Assembly (NCBI GenBank): GCA_958298945.1
Contig: OY282605.1
Location: 8,517,811-8,581,810, forward strand
DNA from: Atherix ibis
Lineage: Eukaryota > Arthropoda > Insecta > Diptera > Athericidae
Direction: 5' to 3'
Length of the DNA: 64,000 nt
This document shows positions 34,343 through 46,972 of this stretch, piece after piece. The notes beneath the pieces were generated by a model. That model was not told where the DNA came from, made no database searches, and was given only the letters and a program-made list of their open reading frames with translations. The translations under genes and the position numbers were made by a program. Position 1 is the stretch's first letter. Each line of letters begins with the position of its first letter.

Positions 34343-35716
34343 CTAGAAAAAATGCAGAGCAAATGTCTTCGATGGAACTAATATAATTTTGGTGAGGGAA
34401 TATTTACTGGAATTAAAAGTTTTTTTTATTTTTTTTTTATAAATAATCAGTAGTTAATTTTCAAAAGACTTTTAAATAAATTTGATTGAATATAAATGGA
34501 ACAATGAAAAAATTACTTGTTCAAAAAATTAATTTGTATTAATAAAAAAAATTTGCGTAAAATACACATAACCTACAACTACAAATACTACTTCTTTTGA
34601 CATGGTCGTATATTAATCCCTATTGCGAGAAAGTTTTTCAAAAATGCATATAATAATGACTGAACAACATCTTTTGCCATAAATAGAATAACTAACAAAT
34701 ACAAGAAAAAAAAGAGACAAAATTAACCAAAAAAATTGTCATCAATTCTGAGAGAAGAGGTTGTCTACCCTGTACTTTTGTTGCTACTAAAATTAAACAT
34801 TCTCGCAAATTTTCAGCATATGACCTGTTATATCTAGATCTATGTAGCTAAGACATATTGTAATTTACAGATTCCCTACCGCCATACTGACACTCTACAA
34901 TACTCCAGATTAAAACCTCAGAAAGTCGCTGCTGTTCACTTAAATGTCTCTTCCTTGAAACAGTTTTGGTTTTAGTTTTGGCTTAAGTCTTCGCCTTTCG
35001 TTGAGTGCTCTTGAGATCTACTCGAGAAGCTTCACAGAAACGATCTAGACTGAGACTCTTATTAGGGAGCATATATGCAAGTAAATCGTCTTTAAAAAGT
35101 GAGAAAAAATCCTAATCCAAAGAATGTAACATTCTCTACTATGTGTATGTAGCAAAGTGTTAACGAGAGTAGCAAAAATAAAATTAGAAATTAAAAAAAA
35201 AACCAAAAAAATTATAATAATAAAACGAACTTTAAAATGGGGTGAAGAAAATTTTATACGAAACAAGAACAAGGAAATAAGAATAAGAAACAATTTGCAT
35301 CTGAAATATTTTTTTTTGTTTCTTCTCTATTTATTTTTAAACGATGGAATTTTTTGCGATGTTGCTTTATCCAAGGATGTAAGGTACTAATAAAAGAAGA
35401 ATAGGAAGAAAAAAACAATGCAATTGTTACATACTAAAAGACCGAAGGATGTGTCGGCAAGAATAGATTTATTCTTAAGATACTCAGTATAGTCGGGTGT
35501 GCATCGTTTTTATTAAATGCACTTGAAGGAAATTATTGCAAATTGATAAATGGCAAATAAACGGCGAAGGAAGGGTAGAAGCAGCCATATTGCCTATAAA
35601 ACGAGGTCTATAAAATCGATTTTTTCGAATACTATTAATTGGCTGGAATAATATTTAAGTATCATCCACTTATATGGTATAATAGTCGATTGGAACTTTT
35701 TTTTTTAATAATTTGT
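34343..35716 (-). other. Intron sequence
   Basis: No gene. A less AT-rich patch (about 34740-35060) has no open frame or repeat that I can assign. Confidence 0.45.
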
Positions 35717-36366
35717 GCTTCGTAAAGTAAAGTTAAGTAAAATGTATTTCAAATTTAGAAGCTGATAAAAATTAGACTTTGCCATTATGGATGGTGTATA
35801 AAAACATTTAAATGACCGCCATAAGACTACTTATAGGACTCGATTCTTTTGAGATAATTTTTGATGATATTTTCGCACATTTCGAGCTGTAAATTATTTG
35901 ACGGAGGTTGGTTTTTAAATGCTATAAAGTTTGAAAATTGATCTTTTGCATAGCCGTACAAACAGTGTCAAATCGAACGATCTTGGAGGATAATGGACAT
36001 TATCAAATATCGAAATTATGCGTCTTGGAAACTTTTCGCGTAATAAAATCAAAATTTGTTAATTTGCTCCAGATTAAAATCTTCTAGTTCAGGCGAAAAA
36101 AAATTCAGGTATCATAGGGTCATAGCGTTCAGAATTAACAGTAACGGTCTCTTCTTATTAATTTTCAAAGAAATACAAGCCAATGATACCATCACACTTA
36201 AAGGCTCACTTTTATGCGGACATAATGGCTTCTTCGCAAACACTTATAGATTTTCAGTGATAGCTATAATCAGTAATTATACTAAAATACATATGGATCG
36301 AGAGAAAAATGAGCCTCATCGCTTGGATGTTGCTAGCTGTCAAATAATAGTGCTGTACTTTCCGGA
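35717..36366 (-). mobile_element. DD41D relic with TTCGGAAAGT-type ends
   Basis: The left end (TTCGTAAAGTAAAGTTAA near 35718) and the right end (GCTGTCAAATAATAG then TGTACTTTCCGG near 36366) match, in inverted form, the termini of the elements at 44779 and 49296. On the minus strand, broken frames give GIIGLYFFENE, TVTVNSERYDPMIPEFF, PPRSFDLT and MCENIIKNYLKRIES, which are late parts of the DD41D transposase. The region between the YDPM segment and PPRS, including the second Asp, is largely deleted. The 131-codon open frame on the plus strand (36056-36451) is antisense to this relic and not a gene. Confidence 0.7.
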
Positions 36367-36949
36367 ATATAAGGATGGTGGAGCTAGTAGAGATTTCGAC
36401 CAAATTATTCTGCTATTGTTGCCATGTAGAAGGAGATACAAGTTGTCCTGACGAACAAATAGCTTTTAATCCATATTTAGAATTTCCGGGACACAATTCA
36501 GTTTTTATATTATACCATAGATAAATAGAAAATAATTTACCGAAAAAACAAACAAAATTAATAATTAATTTCTTTGACTTTTCGCAAAACCATATTTTAA
36601 AAGAAAATGTTATGCTTGGTTTTTTAAAAAAAAAAAAAAAGATTATGCAATATTTCAAATAGATTAATTATAGAAAATCTGTGATCATGTGTGTTTAATT
36701 AAAATAACCAGAGACGGTAGTATTTTATCTTGTAATATTGAAAGTGACAAATGTGCAGATACGAGTGAGCGTACAAGAATAGATTTTGGCTAATTCGATT
36801 TGGACTTGTGACATTTTATAACGTTGCCATTTCAAATGCGCATTTCTACGAATACGAAGTTATTATATTTAATAGAATACAAAATATCTATTTTTATTGA
36901 ATATATTATGACTACTATAATAGTTATACTAAGAAGAAAAGGTTAATAC
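36367..36949 (-). other. Intron sequence
   Basis: AT-rich; nothing recognised. Confidence 0.45.
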
Positions 36950-36951
36950 TA

Positions 36952-37900
36952 TGTTCCAGAAGTACCCGACCTGACGTATAAATAGCGGTTCTTGTTTGAA
37001 AAAAATTACTATGTTCGAAAGTACCAAGATTATAAAGCTTAAGTTTGAAGTTTGATGACGCTGCGTTGTTTAGTATTTGTTTGACAGTCATTAATAATGA
37101 ACGGCCTCAGTGAATTTGTAAACATTTGCAAGGTTTCAGTCAAACCATTATCAAAGCCGAGTTAGACTCTACTCAGGGAGAGTCTGCTTCTTCGTTTACA
37201 ACAATAAAATTATTGGGTTGCACAGTTTAAATGGGGCCGTACGATCTGCCAAGATGAACATCCTTCTAACCACCCAAATGAGGTCACCACGCCAGAAATC
37301 CAAAAAAATTGCAATGGATGACCGTGAAAAAATCCAAAAAATAGCATTGGATGACCGTAAACTGAAAGTGCGCGACCTAGCAGACATTCTAAGCATTTCA
37401 AAATGTGTTGTACATCGCATATTGACTGAAAATTTGGACATGAGAAAGCTATGAGCAATATGGGTGCCGCGTTTGCTTACAATGGAACATAAACACCGTC
37501 GTGAGGTTATGTCAATCAAATGTTTGACGATGTTTCGTAGCAATAAAGTTGAGTTTTTGTGTCGATTCATAACCATTGTTTTGACTGTTCCTTTATCTCA
37601 GGTACATTACTGAACAATCGATATTTGCGCACCCTTTTTACCCTGTCGGGTTATTTTCTCTTTCAAAACTTGAAAAAATGGCGCTCGGTGGTAAAGGATT
37701 TGCCAACAATTAAAAAGTAGAGCCTGCGGTTAATAGCTATTTTGAGGAGCTCGATGGTTCTTACTATAAACAGGGTATCGAAGCTATTGAACATCGCTGG
37801 GAAAAGTGTTTCAAGCTAAAAGAAGACAATATTGAGCAATAAAGATATTTTTACCCAAAGTTTTTGTGTTTTCTTTGTTAGGTCGGGTACTTCTAGAACA
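36952..37900 (+). mobile_element. Mariner family D relic
   Basis: The inverted ends are TGTTCCAGAAGTACCCGACC at the left and the complement TGTTCTAGAAGTACCCGACC at the right. Coding pieces on plus: VKWGRTICQDEHPSN, KVRDLADILSISK, CVVHRILTENLDMRKL, WVPRLLTMEHKHRR, VEFLCRFIT, FLFQNLKKW and IEAIEHRWEKC, in several frames. This is the order of a mariner transposase of the group with 'FLFPNLKKWL...GKRF', but the span from the first Asp motif to the third is mostly deleted. A 33-nt tandem duplication (GGATGACCGT at 37316 and 37349) lengthens the N-terminal part. Dead copy. Confidence 0.75.
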
Positions 37901-39988
37901 ACACTAGTACATATTAAAGTTAAATTGAGTACAATTAGAATCACTATTTGATTTTTTATTTATTGCATCAACTCTAAGTAATCAAAATCGCTCTCGACTC
38001 AACAGTAATAAAAAAAGGATTATTTATAAAAAAGATCATTTTCGGAACATCCCCAAAAAAATTACAATACAATGAACGCATTTTTTAAGAAAAATAATTG
38101 AATTCAATTTCGTGCAAAAATATAAAAAGTATTGTATATATTTTTTTAAGAAGTCCGAAAAAATAAAAAAAATTTCAATATACGTCAGCCTTATATAAGT
38201 GACGCAAAAATATAATTATTTTGGACGAAAATTATACATTTCGTATTGAAAAGGCCACACCACACCGTCATTGATGGATGTTTTTATTGATATTATGACG
38301 TAAATAAAATTCATGTGCACAAATAGTTCGAATTTATAAATAAAACCAAGTAGCCACTTAATGTATATTATCAGTTGTTTAGTTTTCACAAATAATTTGT
38401 TTTCTATTTGCGGTGTGGTAAATTGGTTTTTATTCAAAAAAACTCATTAATATAGAAAGGAGAGAGCATTGCGTATATTAATCGCTGTCCATTTCTACAG
38501 ATAAAATGTGCGACGATAATTTTCAAAGAACTATTTTTATAGTTTATTTATTTACCAAAAAAAAAATATTATTAATATTTCATAAGATTTTATTCACATT
38601 TAGGAAACAAATGGGATATTTTCTTTTGATTTTCGAAGATCTGAGATATTAAAAATTCTTTCGATACGTTAACGAAAAATTGTTGAAATTTTATGAATTT
38701 TTCACTTATTTCAATAGAACTAAATTTAGTTAGAGTTTTTTTTTTTAATATTTAATGTATTAAAGTTGATAAAGGCACCTTTTTTAGCGGAAGTTTTTAT
38801 ACAAATACATGAAGTAATTTGTTTTTATTTTGAAAAAGGTTTAGTTCTCAAGAATATTTGCTGAATGGAGCGGTAATTTACTGAATTAAAATTGGTTAAC
38901 ATTAGTAAGAATTTATACCAACTTTGTTTGAGTCGAGAAGTGAAAGTTTTTTTTTAAAGAATGTCAAATAAAAACTCAAAAGAATGCCATAAAAAGAATG
39001 GAAAAATATTTTAAAAAATTTTAGCAATTTTTCAATCCAAATGGCGATTTTTTAATAAAATTCTAAGCTACAAAATAACTGCCTGGCGAAGTACCGCGTT
39101 ACCAGTTCAGCTTTTCAATAGAATAATTACAGCAATGGTGGGCCAAATTGTAAATCGTCGTTCACATTGGCAAAGCGAAAAAATCTATTTCTGATGTGAA
39201 TAATTTTCCGCTAGAATGGAGACCTTCAATTTGATTGCTTTTGTGTTGATCATGAGTGTTTTTTCTCAATAATTATACCACAATCTTTCGAAATCTATTG
39301 CAGTAATTTTTAAATATACAATATATTTTTAAGCGTAAATTTCGATTCATTTGGGATATTATTGATTTATAATTTCATTTTTTTTTTTTTTTGAAAATAT
39401 ATAACCGATGATTAGACAGGAAGCAATTATTTTAGACAAGTTTTAAATTTTTTTACCCATTTTACGATTAATAATTGCCCTTTTATTTGTTATCAATTTA
39501 CCTGTAATATCAATGGTTTGAGATGTTACGGTTTTATTGTTTTTAGTTCAAAAATCATCAGTAGCTTCCGTTAAATCGTTAAATCGAAATAGTTTTTAAA
39601 TGCATTTTCTGCTTCGATAGTGGAACCAGTTATTATTTATCGTTTATTTTTGTTTTATTTATTCATTTTTAATGATGCTTACTATTAGTAAGAATAGATT
39701 ATTTTCAAATACCTCATTATAAATGACCAGATGATAAAAAATAAATATTTTAAATTTTTTATCAAAACCAAAAAAAACAACAACAATGATTTGTAAAATA
39801 AATGAGATTGTCAACTTCGATAATAATAATATTTGTTAATGATAAATTTTCAAGGTTTTTGAATAAAAAGGATATTTAGAAATTGTAATCAATTTTAAAA
39901 ATGGTTATATAAGTTACTGACTGGAAAAAAGGAATTCAATTTTTTATAGTTATTTTTATAAAATATGATGATGGGCTGTTTAGATATG
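37901..39988 (-). other. Intron with copy 2 of a dispersed repeat (38632-39172)
   Basis: No gene. The segment 38632-39172 shares its two end blocks with 32530-34342 (GATATTAAAAATTCTTTCGAT..CGTTAACGAAAAATT and CGAAGTACCGC..CCAAATTGTAAATCG). The remainder is AT-rich. Confidence 0.5.
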
Positions 39989-40196
39989 CGAGGTCTGTTC
40001 TAAAAGTATCGCGAATTTTGAATTTCCGCGGGTTACGTATATTCGATTTTTTGTGGCGTTATGTTGGTACTCATGTCTCTCACTAATACCGACAAGTTCG
40101 GCCATTTTGAATGTTCAGTTAATTTTTGACTGTTGCGTGATATTGGCTCGTATTTGATTTTTGCCCATTTTCGACCAAAAACAGCATCGCATGTAA
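39989..40196 (+). mobile_element. Mariner family B, solo 5' end
   Basis: It begins CGAGGTCTGTTCTAAAAG and contains the complete 5' leader, then jumps from TTTTTGCCCATTT straight to CGACCAAAAACAGCATCGCA, the codons for FDQKQH in the middle of the transposase, and then ends. The same leader-to-FDQKQH jump occurs in the copies at about 17030 and 45210. Confidence 0.8.
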
Positions 40197-41256
40197 ACAG
40201 AACTCGTATTGGAAAAAATACCAAATAATGAAGAAATAAAATCAAAAATTTCTCTGAAATTAGCACCACTTTCATAAATGTGTTCGGGAAAATTTTTTTT
40301 TGTATATATCCACAATTGTACTATAGATTTTTCTCCGTTTTTTTTTTCAAAGAGAAAAATATTCATTAAAACTTTTTTAATGATTTTTACAAAGAAAAAA
40401 ATTTTCTATATTTAAACGAAAACCCACTTTGAAAAACCTACACAATAATAAGATAAATAAATCTTTTTCCATTTGATTTTATATGTTGTATAAAAAAAAT
40501 TAAAAAAAAACTTTTTATTTATTATTGGAATTTTTTATTTTTTTTAAAGAAAATGCTTTTAAAATATCAATATAAAATACCTATTAAATAAAAATATTAT
40601 CAAATATATGAAAAATAATAAAAATTATAGTATGTAATATTAAAAATATAAATAATAGTAATATAAAAAATTTATTAATTTTAAGAAGAAGAAAATAAAT
40701 TATATATTCTCTGTTTGGTTTAAAGCAATTACAACATCGAAACAAGAAACATTTGAAAAAAAATTAAATCAAAACAGAAAACCATAATTTAAAAAAATAT
40801 AAAATTTAATTTTGTACCATAATTATTATATCGTTACTAAAATAAATTCAGTATAAAAAAAAAATAAAAATCAAAAAAAAATGATCATTTTCAATAACAA
40901 CATATCAAATAAAGATAAATAAAAATAAATACGAAATGTATGAATAAAGAAAAAAAAAATAATAATTAAAAATTCTACAACACCGACAACAGTAGTAAGT
41001 AAACTCTTAAAGTGTTAAGTTAAAATTTATTAATTTATCGAAGAGATTGCATTTTTTTTTGTAACAATGAAGATACATATGCATACATAGATATAAGTTG
41101 TGAGAAAATATTTATTTACTAAATGAGAACTGATTCGCTCTCTCTATCTCGGCTGCATATCATTTTAAAGCCCCGAACACAATTGGGTAGACCGATGACA
41201 ATGAGTAACGAACACAAATCCGACGCTGTCAAAATTTTTAAAACATGCACTTTAGA
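40197..41256 (-). other. Intron sequence
   Basis: Extremely AT-rich, with no gene. Confidence 0.45.
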
Positions 41257-42567
41257 TTAAAGAATACCTGGATAGGCCCCCATATGTCAGATTTCCTTAT
41301 ATGTCTGGTATACGCAATTTTCTGGCTTAATTATTGCAGAAGCGGCGAGAAATCGTACTACTTGCATACATTTGTGTAGATTTTTTTTATGTAGATATAA
41401 CACCCACTGACATCTCATTTTCGTAATAGACATTTTTTGAATTCCAAAAGAATAATTTATATTCATTTTAACTCACTTATTCCAAACAAAAATATAATTT
41501 AAACACAACGACAGGCCATTTTTATTTTTTGTACAATTTAAAAACGCCATTCTCCATGAAAGTGGTAGCATACCGAAATGCTTGCATACTTTCGTCGTTT
41601 TTCAAGTTGTTACTCGTATTTTGGCACTTATCAGAAAGTGTAAGTGGAATTGTGGCTTTTATGTTTTTTGAAGTATTTACGAAAAAGTAAGTATTTCTAT
41701 AAATAATTATATTGTTGATAACATTTAATGGAAAGTTTTGATTTTAGAAAATGAAGTGTTTTGTAAAGAAAGAACATTCTTCATTTTTACTACATAAATT
41801 AATAAAAATTTAGCTTATGATGTGCCTAAATGGCTTCTAATGATTTATTTGGTCCAAAAAGTGATTAAAAAGTGAAAAGTTCTGCATTCAATAAATGTAA
41901 GCAAATGTGATATTGACAGTTCAATGTTTACCAGAAAATAGTTCAGTGCCGGCATACGTAAAGTGTGCGTAAGAAAATTTAAGGGAACGAATTTTTTTAA
42001 TCGTGTAAAAAATTCTTTAATTTCTATTAATTCTTAATTGAAAAACTATATATGTAATATAACAGGTTTCCACAAAATAAATGGTTGAGGGAAAAGTAGA
42101 TTGTGGCTGCAGCATCGGGTATTGTGTGCTCGCTCCACTTTCATAAACCAGACATTAAAGTAGGAGCAAGCAGGAGCAGATTGGAAAGAAATGCTATTCC
42201 TTCCGTATTTGGTATATTGAAGAGCCACACTTTTTAATACTTAAAAATTAATAATTGCAAAATAATATATAGTGAAATAAATAAATAATATTTTAAAATC
42301 GAATACTGCGTTTTATTGTTAATTTCCAAAACTAATTTCATCAAACAACAAAATCTGCAATATTAAAAAAAAATCAATTTTTTTACGCATAAATGACATC
42401 ACATATGAAAATGGTTTTAAACAAACCGCTTCAATTGCAGAGTGAAATTTAAAATTGGCCCCCAATGATTTACGCCGTTTCTGTAATTTTGCATGTGGTT
42501 TCGCTCTACAAATGTATTGCCAACAACATTTGGGCAGAATTTTTTTGTGGAGGCCTATTCAGTTCTT
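41257..42567 (+). mobile_element. THAP-domain DNA transposon relic with MITE-like ends
   Basis: The left end (TTTAGATTAAAGAATACCTG, then ATAGGCCC and TACGCAATTTTCTGG) and the right end (GGAGGCCTATTCAGTTC, TATAATCTAAG) are imperfect inverted repeats. The same end sequences bound the 157-bp MITE immediately downstream. The interior is about 1.2 kb and contains the THAP-domain pseudo-exon at 42066-42237. THAP domains are typical of P-type transposases, so a P-superfamily relic is likely, but no catalytic domain is present. A fragment of a host THAP gene captured by a MITE is the alternative. Confidence 0.5.
42066..42237 (+). pseudogene. THAP zinc-finger pseudo-exon
   Basis: After a plausible acceptor (atataacag), the frame reads FPQNKWLREK, stop, IVAAASGIVCSLHFHKPD, IKVGASRSRLERNAIPSVF and GILKSHTF with a final TAA. 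This matches the second half of a THAP domain: the R.kW tryptophan position (here TAG instead of TGG), the C..HF zinc ligands in CSLHF, and the closing L...AIPS(V)F motif. The first half with the C..C pair was not found upstream. It is a broken DNA-binding domain, not an active gene. Confidence 0.7.
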
Positions 42568-42592
42568 CTATAATCTAAGACCTAGAACACGT

Positions 42593-42749
42593 CAGAGTCA
42601 TGCTTAGATTATATTGTAGAATACCTGAATAGGTCCGTATGTCTACGCAATTTTCTGTCTATATTATTCGTTGTTACAAATGTATTCTCCAAAAAAATTT
42701 TTACAAAATTTTTGTGTAGAGGCCTATTCAGTTCTTTTATAATCTAAGC
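42593..42749. mobile_element. 157-bp MITE sharing ends with the THAP element
   Basis: It starts CTTAGATTATATTGTAGAAT followed by ACCTGAATAGG and ends GGCCTATTCAGTTCTTTTAT followed by AATCTAAG, an imperfect inverted pair of about 30 bp. The subterminal parts (TACGCAATTTTCTG; ACAAATGTATT; TTTTTGTG-AGGCC) are the same as in 41257-42567, so it looks like a deletion derivative of that element. Confidence 0.65.
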
Positions 42750-44778
42750 CATGCAAAATCTTAGGGGAGTGCACACAATGGTTTTCTCGTCGAAAATAGG
42801 TCTTATTTATTCTCGTTTGTTCGTTCTCACCGACGTACTGCCATACATTTCTGTGTTTGGTTAATATGGCAGGTTTGTTTTTTGACAGTTGACATTTAAA
42901 TCGAATAAAGGTAAGTGAATATCAATAAAATTTTGAATTATATGAAAAATTAAATAAAATATTATTTATAAATAATAATTTTTTCTCTAAAAATAAAAGT
43001 GGAATATCTTTGACGGACCCAACAACACACTTCCGTCTCGTCTGAATTTTCGTTCGGGACTTTATATTGTATATTTTGCGTAGGCAATCAATTTTTTCTT
43101 TAAATAAATCCATAATGAGTTTATATAGATTAATTTTATATTAATATACATTTAAATGTAATTTTTTGCTTTATTATTTGTTGTTTCCCTTAATTTCTGT
43201 AAATGTATTTTAATTTGTTAAGAACCACAACCACAAAAAAAAAAACAATATAGAAAATAATCAAATAAATACCAACAAAGAAAAAATTAAGAAAACAAAT
43301 TAACAAAAAAAAACCATAAATAAAATAAAATAATTTAAATTGTTTTAAGAATAAAAAATAAAGTAAAAATTATAATAATTTACTGTGTATCATTGACAAA
43401 TAAAAAAGATAAAATAATTAAAATAAGATTAAATATATTATATAGAAGAAGAAGAAAAAAAAAACAACAATCAATCAACCAACCAATCAATCAAAGGTCA
43501 CAAAAAAAAATCAATAAATTCCCTTCTATTTGGAAAATTTATTTACGTTTTATTTTTATTGTTTTTCCACCCCTGTAGAAAGATCTCTCCTGTTCTTGAT
43601 TATTTTTTTTTCAAATTATCATCATCGTTTACAGGTAGATAGGTTAAATATTTGTTATCCTGTTTTTAGTTTACGATTTTTTTTCTTTTTTTTGGTTTTA
43701 TTTTGATAGTTTTTTCCGTTTTTTTTGCTATAAATTTTTTTCTATTGAAGTGTGGTGATATAACCTAAAAGTAATAATTTAAGAAAAAAGAAAACAAATA
43801 AAATAAAAATGAAAATAGAACATGAATATTATTATAGAGTATAGAACACAAATTTAATACTATTATTGATAAAAGTTCACATATGGTATTTGTAGAGTGG
43901 GGTTTTTTTCTTTTTTTTTTGGAGATTTCCTATTGGGTATATTTGCAGTAAAAAAAATCCATAGAATAAAACAAAAACTATGGATTTTTGTATAGTAATA
44001 AGAAGAAATTGTTATAAAAAATAAAAAAATAACAATAAATCAAAGAAAATACATTTTTTTTCCTCTCCTATAAAAATAGACAAAAGTATTGCCAATGTAA
44101 AAAAAAATTAAAAAATCATTCACGCCTAAATGATTATAAAGAGTAATTTCGAATAATTTCGAACAAAGTCGAATAACTCTTCCCCACGTACTCGTGTAGG
44201 TACATATATTAGTTCTGTATGAGTGATTTGCTAAAGGATTTCAATTATTAATACTAAATACTTTCCATAATCAACTAGATCAGATTATCTGATTTTATTA
44301 CCAAAAATAGTTTTTTTTTATTTTTTATTTTTACTCATTTTTTTCTATCTTTTCAGTGGTAAAAAAGCGTTTTTTTTATGGGAGATATGATAAAAATATA
44401 TTATTATTGTGTGTGTTTTAATGCATAAAAATATTGTAGATAAAAATAAAAACGTAATAAAATATAAACAAAATAATATTTTGTTAAAGAAATTTTATCA
44501 TAAAAATTATTATGGTACCACCAATAATATTATTGCTGTTGGTAATTATTTTTCCATTAACCTTGTTGTTGGAATTGGATGTAATCATTATTATTTTTTT
44601 TTTCTAAATTTTTTTATTATTTTTTATTTAGAGTATATTTATATTAATTTGTCGGCTTTTATTTTTTACATTTAATATTCTTTTTGGTATTTTTTTTAAA
44701 AATATTGTATAAAATAATTATTTTTAAACTTATATGTATATATAACAGTTATAAGTAAAGGGTTATCGTATTTGGGGT
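42750..44778 (-). other. Intron sequence
   Basis: Very AT-rich with long A/T runs. No gene. Confidence 0.45.
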
Positions 44779-45970
44779 TCGGAAAGTAAAGTTAAACAGA
44801 ACACATCAAATTACAGATCGATTTTTGGGGCTACATAAGAAAAGGCACCATTTTAAGAGGCAATCGACAATACCGAAATAAAATATCTTGAGAACATTAC
44901 GCACAATAAGGCGAAAATTTCTCGTCATATGTGGCTTGTTGTGCCGTTTTGTTAAAACCACATATAGTCCTCTGTGTTTACAATCATAATCTCCTCCTAA
45001 AGCGTGAAACGTGACAACAACACTATCACGTTTTACGCTTTAACAGTAGATTATGGTCACTGTATAATGTAAAATGGCGAATTGAATGACATATATACGA
45101 GGTCTGTTTAAAAAATATCCCGAATTTTGAATTTCCGCGGGTTACGTATATTTGATTTTTGCTCAATTTCGACAAGTGTTTTGGATCGTCTTCGATTTTT
45201 GCTCAATTTCGACCAAAAACAGCATCACATTAACATTGCTAAGGAGCGACGACCCAAATTTGCTTCAGAGGGTCATAACTGGTGACGAATCATGGGTTTA
45301 TGATTATGACGTGGAAACCAAAGCTCAATCATCCCACTAGAAGCTGCCGCACGAGCCAATACCGAAAAAAGCGCGCCAAGTTCGGTCGAATGTGAAGGTT
45401 TTGCTTACAATTTTCTTCGATTGCAGGGGCGTGGTGCATCATGAGTTCTTGCCACAGGGTAGAACGGTCAATAAGGAATATTACCTTCAAGTAATGCGCA
45501 AAGCAAGTTGCGCGAAGCAATCCGCCTGAAACGCCCGGATTTGTGAAAGAACAAAAATTGGCTTTTGCACTATAATAACGTCCCTGCTCACGCATCGTTG
45601 CTTGTGCGCGAATTTTTGGCCATAAACAACACACTAATAATGCCGCAGCCACCGTATTCCCCAGATATGTCCCCCTGTGACTTTTTCTTATTCCCGAAAC
45701 TGAAGAGTCCCATGGAAGGACAACGCTACGCTACGATTGAGGAGATAAAGACAGCATCAAAGGAGGAGTTGAACAAGATCACAAAAAAAGATTTTTTGAA
45801 GTGCTTCGAGGATTGTATAATATCTGGTGGCGATTACTTTGAAGGAAACAAAATAAATATTCATGAATAAATAAATAATTTTTGAAAAAACACAAAATCC
45901 GCGATACTTTTAGAACAGACCTCATATATGTGACAGCTGTCAAATGACAAAGCTATACTTTCCGAACTAC
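44779..45970 (-). mobile_element. DD41D relic split by a mariner insertion
   Basis: The left end GTTCGGAAAGTAAAGTTAA (44779) and the right end GCTATACTTTCCGAAC (to about 45968) are inverted repeats of the TTCGGAAAGT subfamily. The minus strand of the left part encodes MWF*QNGTTSHI, the second-Asp region, with Asp changed to Asn and a stop. An imperfect 30-bp inverted repeat with AAAGCGTGAAACGTGA arms lies at 44985-45057. The family-B mariner at 45098-45924 interrupts it within an ATATATA tract next to TGACAGCTGTCAAATGAC; removing the mariner and one TA restores an uninterrupted element end. Confidence 0.75.
45098..45924 (+). mobile_element. Mariner family B copy nested in a DD41D relic
   Basis: The TA duplications at 45096-45097 and 45925-45926 flank CGAGGTCTGTTTAAAAAA and ACAGACCTCA ends. 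The N-terminal half of the transposase is missing (leader joined to FDQKQH codons, with a small local duplication of TTTTTGCTCAATTTCGAC). Remaining pieces read RVITGDESWVYDYDVETK (first Asp), GVVHHEFLPQGRTVN, HYNNVPAHASLLVREF (second catalytic Asp changed to Asn), PPYSPDMSPCDFFLFPKL (third Asp), with frameshifts between them. This copy keeps the segment deleted from the copies at 25.9 and 58.1 kb. Confidence 0.85.
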
Positions 45971-46972
45971 GAAATGCATAAACCGTAAAATTACGTTAAT
46001 ATCAAATTAAAAAAAATGTATTTACAAGAAAATTTGATAAAATCATAATTTTTGAATAAAAAAAATGTTTATTGAATCTTACAGTTTCTTGATTACATGT
46101 GGGGGGGGGGGATATTTATATATTAAAAATAAATATTTCCACATTTAAATTTATTTTAATGATTATATTCTTTCTAGATTAAAAAACAAGTCATTTTTTT
46201 ATATATAATTTCTAATGAAATAAGAATTTATCTTTATTTTTATTTGAAAAAAAATATTTAAATCCTAAAAATTTCTAAATTTTTTCTTTTTTTTTGCTAT
46301 TAATAAACTAATATTTGATAGTTATATAATGAAAAAAAAATGAAAAAGAGCAGGAAAAAAAACCAATTAAATAAATTGTATTGCAGTAAATCACTCAAAA
46401 ACTCGTGTATTCAAAAATAAAATTTTTTGTTTTCAAAAATTTCCAAAAAAAGTATTATTTTATACAATATATAAACTAAAAACTTAACAGAATTACTTGA
46501 AAAATAATTTTTATCCAAAAAACTTTTATAGAATTAATAATAAACAAAAATGTAATAAAAATCAAAATAGTTTATTATAAAATATAGAAAAAATCGATGA
46601 GATATTCTGTTTTTATTTGTAATAATTTGAAAAATACTATCAGAAGTTTGCATTTAGAAATATCATTGCACTTAAAGGAAGAGAAAAATTTGAATGTGAG
46701 AATAATCCCAAAAATAGATGTGAATAAATTTTATATCTTAACTTAAATATAAGAAAAAATGAATTACTAAAAAAAGCAAAGAAGGAAAAAGATGTCAGAA
46801 AGAAAATAAAAAACAAAAAAAAATTATAATGTGGTTTTTAAAAAAAATAGAATAAAAAATAAAAAATAAATTAATTTGAAAACAAAATAAAATAATAACG
46901 AAAATGTTATATTAAGAAAAGTAAATTTATTGCTAACTAAATATAGAAGAAAATAAGTTATTTCCTACAATG
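45971..46972 (-). other. Intron sequence
   Basis: AT-rich; a G run at about 46101-46110. No gene. Confidence 0.45.

Noticed and set aside
36056..36451. 131-codon plus-strand open frame
   Set aside because: It is antisense to a DD41D transposase relic whose landmarks are on the minus strand.
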